From Larkinella knui (GTDB taxonomy: Bacteria; Bacteroidota; Bacteroidia; Cytophagales; Spirosomataceae), in contig NZ_RQJP01000007.1 in the NCBI RefSeq assembly GCF_003858645.1, positions 62,001-126,000 of the forward strand: 64,000 nucleotides of DNA, written 5' to 3'. The position numbers were made by a program, and so were the translations under genes. This document shows, in pieces, positions 57,649-64,000 of the stretch (its first letter is position 1; every line of letters begins with the position of its first letter). The notes under the pieces were generated by a model. That model was not told where the DNA came from, did not search any database, and was given only the letters and a program-made list of their open reading frames with translations.

Positions 57649-58055
57649 TTGTCGTTATTGACTCCAACTGTTTGTCGGCATCCATCGGAAAATCATCACC
57701 CTATCGCTGGCTCTTCGATGCCTTGCGTAATCAGAAATTTGAGTTTGGGATTACAACCGATATCCTGGCGGAATACGAAGAGCACCTTCAAACTTATTAC
57801 AGTTTTAATCTGGCTCAAAACGTAATCGAAGGATTAGTGAACAGCCAAAATGCACGTCTTGTATCACCTACTTATTTCTGGCATTTAATCGAATCCGATC
57901 ACGACGACGATAAGTTTGTAGATTGTGCAGTGGCTTGTCAGGCCGATTACATCATCACTTTTGATCGTCATTTTGATATCCTGAAAAAGATAAAATTTCC
58001 AAAGGTGAGTCCCATCACTCCGGATAAATTCTTTGATATTTTTTACCAGGCGTGA
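57645..58055 (+). CDS. PIN-domain toxin (COG1569 type)
   Basis: A 136-residue PIN-fold protein: 'MIVVIDSNCLSASIG' (D6), 'DILAEYEEHL' (E43), 'HDDDKFVDCAVACQADYIIT' (acidic residues including D93) and D107 in 'TFDRHF'. It belongs to the putative toxin PIN family COG1569. It would act as an RNase restrained by the protein encoded immediately upstream. The gene converges with the GH20 gene 4 bp away. Confidence 0.88.
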   Translation: MIVVIDSNCLSASIGKSSPYRWLFDALRNQKFEFGITTDILAEYEEHLQTYYSFNLAQNVIEGLVNSQNARLVSPTYFWHLIESDHDDDKFVDCAVACQADYIITFDRHFDILKKIKFPKVSPITPDKFFDIFYQA

Positions 58056-58059
58056 GGGG

Positions 58060-60375
58060 TCATTCCACCACCACTTCATCTACGCTAACCGCCGTCGGCA
58101 GGCCCTCCCGGGGTAATCCCGCCGGAGCCACCCCCGCGTTTTTGGCCTTGATGCGGACATACCGCGCCCGGGCGGTTTTGAAATCGGCCACCACCGGCAA
58201 CATGCCCCACGACCCTTCGAGCGGATACTTCACCGGCTGGCTGATCGCATCCTTGTAGGTCGTGCCGTCCTGCGACAACCCGATTTCGACCGACGACGGC
58301 GGAAAATCATTGTACGAAATGCGTTTCAGGAAGTTGGCCGATACTTTGGTAACGGGCCGAACTTCGCCCAGATCGATCGTTACTTCCAGATCGTCGCCCG
58401 ACACGCTGACCCATTCCGACTTGTTGCGGGGACTCTGGGCGACCTGTCCATCGGTCAGTTTTTTCCTGGTCGGATCGGATTTTTCGGCGGCCGTATTCGC
58501 GTAAGTATACGGTTTGCCTTTCGCCCGGTGGATGTAAAATGTTTCTTCAAATGAGGCACCGGCGGTGGTGACGGCTTTGATGGTCGTGGTTTTTTTGAGC
58601 GTAATGGGCGTCGTGTATTCGGTCGACGCCGTCGTGGGTTGTTTGCCGTTGGTGGTATAGTAGATTTTGCTGTCGGAGTCGAGTTTTTCCAGCCGAACCT
58701 GCAACTGGTCGGCGTCGGTAAACTGGGTGACGGCCCGGACATCGAGGAGCCGTTTGGAATAATTGACGTTCAGGTAGCCCAGCCGTTTCAGGTGTTCTTT
58801 CAGGCGCATCGCAAAATCCTCAAAATTGCGCGGCCCCTGCGGCATCCAGCCAATTTCGGCCAGCGCCGACGCCCGCGGAAAAGCCATGTATTCGACGTGC
58901 TGCGTCGTCGGAATGTATTCGGTCCAGATGTTGCCCTGCACGCCCAGAATGTATTTTTGCTGCTCGGGCGTCAGTTCGGCGGGTGTAGGTTCGTAGCTGT
59001 ACACTTTTTCGATGGGCATATAGCCGCCACCCGCCAGCGGCTCCTGAGCGGGATTGCCCTGATACTGATCCAGGTAGCAGAATTCGCCGGGCGTCATCAC
59101 CACGTTGTGCTTCTGTCTGGCGGCTTCCAGACCGCCTTCGGTGCCGCGCCAGCTCATGACCGTCGCGTTGGGAGCCAAACCGCCTTCCAGAATCTCATCC
59201 CAGCCGATGATGGCGCGGCCTTTCGAATTGACAAACTTTTCGATGCGCTGAATGAAGTAACTCTGCAATTCGTGTTCGTCTTTTAGCTTCAGTTTCTTGA
59301 TCAGATCCTGGCAAAAAGCACTCGCTTTCCAGGCATCTTTCGGGCATTCGTCCCCGCCGATGTGGATGTATTTTCCCGGAAATAGTGCCATCACTTCCGT
59401 CAGCACATTCTGCAAAAACGTAAACGTTTGCTCGTTGGGGCAATAAACGTCTTTGAAAATGCCCCAGCGCGTCGCCACGTCGTACTTTTTTGACGCATCG
59501 CACGAGAATTCGGGATACGACGCCAAAGCCGCCAGGGCGTGCCCCGGCATTTCAATTTCGGGAATGATTGTCACGTGCCGGGCTGCGGCATACCGGATGA
59601 CGTCCCTGATTTGCTCCTGCGTATAAAAACCGCCGTATTCTTTTCCGTCATACTGAAACGGATAATTGGCCGCATTGTGACCCACCACGGTTTCCCTGCG
59701 TTTCGAACCAATCTGCGTCAGTCTGGGGTATTTTTTGATTTCGATTCGCCAGCCCTGATCGTCGGTCAAATGCCAGTGAAAGGTGTTGAATTTGTGCATC
59801 GCCATCAGATCGATAAACCGCTTGACAAACGAAACAGGCATGAAATGGCGGCTCACATCGAGCATCAAACCGCGATACGGGTAGCGCGGCCGGTCGAGAA
59901 TCTGGCAGGCCGGGATGGTCCAGGCCACGTTCTCAACCTTCGTCGGGCTGAAAACCGCCGTCGGCAACAGTTGCAGCAAGGTCTGAACGGCGTAAAAATA
60001 GCCTTTCGGGGTTTCGGCTTCCACCACAACCCGGTCGGGCGTAGCATTCAAAATATAACCTTCCGGGCCGCACCGCCCGGCTTTATGCGCCTGAAAAACA
60101 ATGTGTTTGCCTTTGGTCAGCGCGGGCGTCGCCGGAGCCACCGCAACCGGAAAACCGCTGGCGAGCTTGAGTTGACTGACCAGCGTTTGAGCGGCTGCCC
60201 GCTGTCCCGCGTCTTTGGCGGCAATCACCACGCGCGTTGCTGCCGAAACGGTGAAATGGCCGTCTTTCCCCACAAACTGGGCCGGGAAGGGGAGCAGATG
60301 ATAGGCGTTGTCAGATTGCGCAAAAAGCGTTGAAGAAACGGTAAGGCAAAGCAGAATGACGGCAAGTCGTTTCAT
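58060..60375 (-). CDS. Beta-N-acetylhexosaminidase, glycoside hydrolase family 20
   Basis: A 771-residue secreted enzyme, start ATG 60375-60373, signal peptide 'LAVILLCLTVSSTLFAQ'. The N-terminal GH20b domain spans about 20-150 and the TIM-barrel about 155-490. The catalytic pair is D342-E343 in 'HIGGDECPKDAWK', with 'FHWHLTDDQGWRIEIKKYPR' and 'PEIEMPGHALAALASYPEFS' upstream and 'WTEYIPTTQHVEYMAFPRAS' downstream. A chitobiase-like C-terminal beta domain and an F5/8-type (discoidin) carbohydrate-binding domain end the protein. It removes terminal GlcNAc/GalNAc from glycans or chitobiose by substrate-assisted catalysis. Confidence 0.95.
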   Translation of the reverse strand: MKRLAVILLCLTVSSTLFAQSDNAYHLLPFPAQFVGKDGHFTVSAATRVVIAAKDAGQRAAAQTLVSQLKLASGFPVAVAPATPALTKGKHIVFQAHKAGRCGPEGYILNATPDRVVVEAETPKGYFYAVQTLLQLLPTAVFSPTKVENVAWTIPACQILDRPRYPYRGLMLDVSRHFMPVSFVKRFIDLMAMHKFNTFHWHLTDDQGWRIEIKKYPRLTQIGSKRRETVVGHNAANYPFQYDGKEYGGFYTQEQIRDVIRYAAARHVTIIPEIEMPGHALAALASYPEFSCDASKKYDVATRWGIFKDVYCPNEQTFTFLQNVLTEVMALFPGKYIHIGGDECPKDAWKASAFCQDLIKKLKLKDEHELQSYFIQRIEKFVNSKGRAIIGWDEILEGGLAPNATVMSWRGTEGGLEAARQKHNVVMTPGEFCYLDQYQGNPAQEPLAGGGYMPIEKVYSYEPTPAELTPEQQKYILGVQGNIWTEYIPTTQHVEYMAFPRASALAEIGWMPQGPRNFEDFAMRLKEHLKRLGYLNVNYSKRLLDVRAVTQFTDADQLQVRLEKLDSDSKIYYTTNGKQPTTASTEYTTPITLKKTTTIKAVTTAGASFEETFYIHRAKGKPYTYANTAAEKSDPTRKKLTDGQVAQSPRNKSEWVSVSGDDLEVTIDLGEVRPVTKVSANFLKRISYNDFPPSSVEIGLSQDGTTYKDAISQPVKYPLEGSWGMLPVVADFKTARARYVRIKAKNAGVAPAGLPREGLPTAVSVDEVVVE

Positions 60376-60454
60376 GCAGAAAGTTGACGGTGGTTGGCAA
60401 AATTCAAAGGTAGACAAAAATGGGTTTACCGCTTTCGGATTACGAGTAACCGGC

Positions 60455-63400
60455 TCAGGCCGGTTCCTGAAGCGTCAGCGGAAGCCGGATAACGACCTGA
60501 GTTCCGGCCGGTTCACCGTCGTCATTTACTTTATCGACTATTTTCGCCCCGGCTTCTTTTCCGCTGCGCTGCTGAATCAGTTGCAACCGTTCTTCCGTCA
60601 CCTGCAGGCCAACGCTCTGGTGCGACGAAGCCGCGTGGCTTTTGAGCGAAGCCGCTTTTTGCCGGCCTACGCCATCGTCATCGACCATGCATTCCAGGTG
60701 TTCGCCGACGGGTTTGATGCACACCCGGATCGATCCCCGGCTTTTTTTGTGGGCCATCCCGTGCAAAATCGCGTTTTCGATGTACGGCTGAATGATCATC
60801 GGCGGAATCGACACCCGTTCCTGATCGAGTGACGGATCGGTTTCAATCGAAAAGTCGAATTTGTGGCCAAACCGCAATTGCTCCAGTTCCAGATACAACT
60901 GAAGCTGTTCGGTTTCGCTGGCCAGCGTTACCCATTCCTGCCGCGAGTTGCCGAGAATGAGCCGCATGAGCCGGGCGAATTTGACCAGATACTTGTCGGC
61001 ATTGTCGCTGTCGTTTTGCAGCACAAAAAGCCGGACGGCATTCAGCGAATTGTACAGAAAATGCGGATTCATCTGCGAGCGAAGTGCCTTCATTTCCGAG
61101 GTCGCAATCCGTTCGCGCAGTTCGCTTTTCTCCTGTTGTTCCTTCGCTACCCGCCGGTTTCGCCATTGAGCAATGAAAACCACGAGCGTGACCAGGGCAG
61201 CCAGACAGGCCAGCCGAAACCACCAGGTTTCCCAAAACGGCGTTCGGATCGTGATGCGAAGCCGGTAGCCTTCGCGGTTCCAGATGCCATCGTTGTTGGC
61301 TGCAATGATGTGCAGCACGTAATCGCCGGAAGGAACGTTCGTGTAGCTGGCAAACGGGCGCGTGCCGGTTTGGTTCCAGCGCTCCTCAGAACCTTCGAGC
61401 CGATACGCATACCGGTTGGCACCGGGATTGTCAAAATTGAGTGCGGCCATTTCAAAACTGAACTGATTCTGGTCGTAGTCAAGCACGATATCGGGCGGAG
61501 TAGCCGAGGGATTGGGCAGAAATTCACGGCCGTTGACTTTAAAAGACGTCAGATACACCGGCGGAACGAAGCGATTGATCCGGATTTTACCGGGCTGAAT
61601 ATAAACCAGCCCCCGCATGGCTCCGAAATAAAGCCGCTTTTTCGAATCACGTTCGCTCGATCCCGACTCAAATTCGGTCATCGGCAGTCCGTCGGCTTCG
61701 TCGAAGGGAATGAAACGAATCTGATGAATGTCGGTAACGGCAACTCCATTGGAGGTGCTGACCCAGAGCGTGTCGCCGGTCAGTCGCAGACCGGCAATGT
61801 CGCTATTGGGCAGACCGTGCCGGGTGGTAAAGACGTCAAAACGCTTGGTTTGTTCATCGAGCCGGGCCAGTCCGTTGTCGGTACTGATCCATAATTTACC
61901 GGTTTCATCTTCGGCGAAATCCGTTACGCCATCGTCGGGCAGGCTGTGCAGATCATCTTCTTTATGGCGGTATTCATCCAGTACGTTCAGATCGGGGCTA
62001 ATCTTGAAAACCGGCCCTAAACCGCCCACCCAGAGGTTGTTGAAGCGGTCGAGGTACATGGTGTTGTAGTTTTTTCCGGGTAGTTTCCGAATTCGTTCGT
62101 CGTTGAACTGATTTAGAAACGTGTTGGTTCGCGGGTCGTAAATCGTCAATTTTTCGTTGGAACCGATGAAAACGCGCCCATCCCGATGCTGGATCACACT
62201 GAATACCTGGTTTCCGGCGACAAAATCGCGTCGGTTGGGGTTAAAAACCGGATAACCGGCCAGATCATCCGACGAGGGCAGACAGCGGATTTGCTCAAAA
62301 AGATGCCTGGTGGTGTCCAGACGGCTTAGTCCCGTGAAATGACCCACCCAAATTTTCCCAGTACGGTCAGCTAGTACATTGTATGTCAGGTTGTTGCCAA
62401 GACTTTTCGGATTTTTCGGATCATGGCGATACAGGCGATAAGACTGCAATTGCGGATCGATCATCGCGAGTCCGTCGCGGGTTGCGATCCAGAGACGATC
62501 TTGTCGGTCAAAAGAAATGGAAGCCGCATCCAGACCCAGCGTTGAAACCGGATGGTACGAAACGTCATCGTAGAGCGAGCGAAACTTATCGACTTTCGGA
62601 TTGAACCAGCTTACTCCCGCATCGTCGGAGCCTATCCAGATAATGCCGGAGCGGTCTTCAAACAAGGTTTTTAACGAGTTTGAAACGAGACTTCGGGGGT
62701 TGTTCTCGTCATTTTTATACCCCAGAAACCGGTTTTTCGACGCGTCGTACCGAAACAGCCCTTCTCCCGCCGTGCTGACCCAGACGTTTTCGTTTTTGGT
62801 AATCAAGATCGACGTAATGCCCCGCCCTTCTTCGAGGGGCAGATGCCGAAAATGGCCGTTGACCGGATTCAGGACGGCAACCCGTCCTTTTCGCGTGCCA
62901 ACGTAGATTTCTCCCGAACGGGGATGTCGGGCTAGTGACAATACGTAATCATCAGGTAATGTGGTAGATAGAGACTCAGAATGCCGAAACGTTCGAAACT
63001 GGTGCGTTTGCCGGTTGTAGGCATACAGGCCAGCCTGGGTTGCAATCCAGAGTGTTGGTCCATCGGTCAGTAAATGCCGAATGGAGTTGGTGGTTGGCCG
63101 GTTGGTTGAATCGTACGGAACGACTAACAACCGGGATTTTTCGGTAACCGGATCAAAAATGACCACTCCACCGTTGGTACCGAACCAGAGCAGGCCGTCT
63201 GGACTTTGGGCAATGGTACGAATGAAGTTACAGCCTTCTCCCAGGGCCGTAAAATAAAAGCGCCGGAACACCTGCGTTTTGGGATCGATGCGGTTTACTC
63301 CTTTTTGAGCTCCCATCCACAAAACGCCATCCCGGGCCTTGAACACGCAGCGGATGATGCGGTGTGAAAGCGACTGAGCATTTCCGGCCTGTGGGCCATA

Positions 63401-63616
63401 ATTGATGCAGCGCAGGCCGTCGAAGCGGGTTGCTCCATTAACGGTACCGATCCAGATAAAGCCCAGATCATCCTGCGTAATCGAAGACGTAAAGTTCGTG
63501 GACAATCCGTGGCGCAGCGTCAGCCGTTGAAAAGACAGCGTTGGCGACTGAGCCCAGGCGCGGCTAAACAACAACCAGATGAGCAGAAATAACGCCGGGC
63601 GTCGCTGGGTAACCAT
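60455..63616 (-). CDS. Propeller-domain hybrid sensor histidine kinase (LytS-type kinase core)
   Basis: A 1053-residue protein, ATG 63616-63614, signal peptide 'RPALFLLIWLLFSRAWAQ'. The periplasmic part (about 25-700) is a long array of two-component-regulator propeller repeats ('DDLGFIWIGTVNGATRFDG', 'GVLWMGAQKGVNRID', 'KIWVGHFTGLSRLD', 'KLWISTDNGLARLD'), followed by a Y_Y_Y-type domain ('LDYDQNQFSFEMAALNFDNP'). One membrane helix ('LACLAALVTLVVFIAQW') leads to a PF06580 kinase core with H852 in 'MNPHFLYNSLNAVRLF' and an ATPase domain ('PMIIQPYIENAILHGM'). No LytTR response regulator is adjacent, so its partner lies outside the window. Confidence 0.93.
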   Translation of the reverse strand: MVTQRRPALFLLIWLLFSRAWAQSPTLSFQRLTLRHGLSTNFTSSITQDDLGFIWIGTVNGATRFDGLRCINYGPQAGNAQSLSHRIIRCVFKARDGVLWMGAQKGVNRIDPKTQVFRRFYFTALGEGCNFIRTIAQSPDGLLWFGTNGGVVIFDPVTEKSRLLVVPYDSTNRPTTNSIRHLLTDGPTLWIATQAGLYAYNRQTHQFRTFRHSESLSTTLPDDYVLSLARHPRSGEIYVGTRKGRVAVLNPVNGHFRHLPLEEGRGITSILITKNENVWVSTAGEGLFRYDASKNRFLGYKNDENNPRSLVSNSLKTLFEDRSGIIWIGSDDAGVSWFNPKVDKFRSLYDDVSYHPVSTLGLDAASISFDRQDRLWIATRDGLAMIDPQLQSYRLYRHDPKNPKSLGNNLTYNVLADRTGKIWVGHFTGLSRLDTTRHLFEQIRCLPSSDDLAGYPVFNPNRRDFVAGNQVFSVIQHRDGRVFIGSNEKLTIYDPRTNTFLNQFNDERIRKLPGKNYNTMYLDRFNNLWVGGLGPVFKISPDLNVLDEYRHKEDDLHSLPDDGVTDFAEDETGKLWISTDNGLARLDEQTKRFDVFTTRHGLPNSDIAGLRLTGDTLWVSTSNGVAVTDIHQIRFIPFDEADGLPMTEFESGSSERDSKKRLYFGAMRGLVYIQPGKIRINRFVPPVYLTSFKVNGREFLPNPSATPPDIVLDYDQNQFSFEMAALNFDNPGANRYAYRLEGSEERWNQTGTRPFASYTNVPSGDYVLHIIAANNDGIWNREGYRLRITIRTPFWETWWFRLACLAALVTLVVFIAQWRNRRVAKEQQEKSELRERIATSEMKALRSQMNPHFLYNSLNAVRLFVLQNDSDNADKYLVKFARLMRLILGNSRQEWVTLASETEQLQLYLELEQLRFGHKFDFSIETDPSLDQERVSIPPMIIQPYIENAILHGMAHKKSRGSIRVCIKPVGEHLECMVDDDGVGRQKAASLKSHAASSHQSVGLQVTEERLQLIQQRSGKEAGAKIVDKVNDDGEPAGTQVVIRLPLTLQEPA

Positions 63617-63726
63617 TGAACCAATGAAAGGGAGTAGGGGGCCGAAACACTTGTTCGTTATCCCGGCTTTCAAATGACGCAAAAATAATATTAAAATGCA
63701 CCATTTGAGAGAGTTTCCCTCCTAAA

Positions 63727-64000
63727 CTACGTTGCCCGGAGTCGAAAAACGGCTCCATTTATCGTATCGTCGACGCGCAACTGACAAGCCAGCCGACTGT
63801 CGGCATCAGCATCGGGCAGGGTATCCAACATGGCACCTTCTGCATCGTTGACGGGCGGCAGAGCGTCGGCACCTTCCAGTACGCCGACGTGGCAGGTCGC
63901 GCACAAAGCCATGCCCCCACAGGTGGCCAGAATGGGATAATCCGACGCTTTCAGCACTTCCATCAGGCTCAGGCTGATGCCTTCCGGAATTTCAATCGGC
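63727..64000 (-). CDS. 2Fe-2S ferredoxin, adrenodoxin type (5' end outside window)
   Basis: The minus-strand frame is open to the right edge; about 90 residues are visible. Three of the cluster ligands are in 'CGGMALCATC' (C-x5-C-x2-C) and the fourth in 'LACQL', the pattern of adrenodoxin-like [2Fe-2S] ferredoxins. It would pass single electrons to a monooxygenase or Fe-S assembly machinery. The N-terminus lies beyond base 64000, so the length is unknown. Confidence 0.88.
   Translation of the reverse strand, partial: PIEIPEGISLSLMEVLKASDYPILATCGGMALCATCHVGVLEGADALPPVNDAEGAMLDTLPDADADSRLACQLRVDDTINGAVFRLRAT

Overview
The window looks like a chromosomal segment of a Bacteroidota bacterium of the order Cytophagales, probably close to Spirosoma or Larkinella. 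The evidence is the gene content: a SusC/SusD pair under an ECF sigma/FecR system, a type IX secretion sorting domain, the LptD and AmiC/MlaD types, a SecDF fusion, PadR with prefix-domain permeases, and candidate promoters of the TAnnTTTG type. This placement is inferred from families and style, not from a search. I saw no rRNA, tRNA, CRISPR array, insertion sequence or prophage.

Layout. 1-557 is the 5' end of secA (minus strand). 890-11991 is a nutrient locus: ECF sigma factor, FecR anti-sigma, SusC transporter with an STN signalling domain, SusD, a Tat-exported metallophosphoesterase, a secreted endonuclease/exonuclease/phosphatase-fold enzyme and a Tat-exported Gfo/Idh/MocA oxidoreductase. 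Together they suggest capture and dephosphorylation of a phosphorylated sugar or polyol. 12099-13115 is a T9SS-sorted secreted protein. 13309-19120 is a PadR regulator with two paralogous FtsX-type permeases. 19337-23498 is a permease/ATPase pair divergent from an SGNH esterase, an arrangement like ybbP-ybbA-tesA. A dicarboxylate symporter and a lipoprotein serine hydrolase follow.

26273-30474 is the de novo NAD operon (nadC, nadA, nadB on the minus strand), with a PIN-domain toxin/antitoxin pair lodged tightly between nadA and nadB. Then come SecDF, an amino-acid permease, and a TauE/SafE exporter overlapping a CstB-like persulfide dioxygenase/rhodanese (sulfide detoxification). 38245-43026 (minus) holds nuoK, nuoJ, a nuoI with a long repetitive Pro/Lys tail, and a fused E1 alpha-beta 2-oxoacid dehydrogenase. 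43343-49004 is envelope-centred: a DUF1573 protein, LptD, amidase and MlaD. An acyl-CoA carboxylase beta subunit, an SRPBCC protein, a methyltransferase and a lipoprotein follow.

53235-54783 encodes a response regulator and a histidine kinase whose membrane domain matches the plant ethylene receptor (ETR1) at all seven ethylene-binding positions. This is the most striking item in the window. The right end has a PhoD-like phosphatase, a DUF1338 enzyme, a second PIN toxin/antitoxin pair, a GH20 hexosaminidase, a very large propeller-type sensor kinase and a partial 2Fe-2S ferredoxin.

Intergenic DNA is unusually rich in long inverted repeats. Some are ordinary terminators. Others are nested or near-perfect hairpins with arms of 15-37 bp and no U-tract. 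Two pairs look like members of dispersed repeat families, and one hairpin copies the 3' end of the neighbouring gene.
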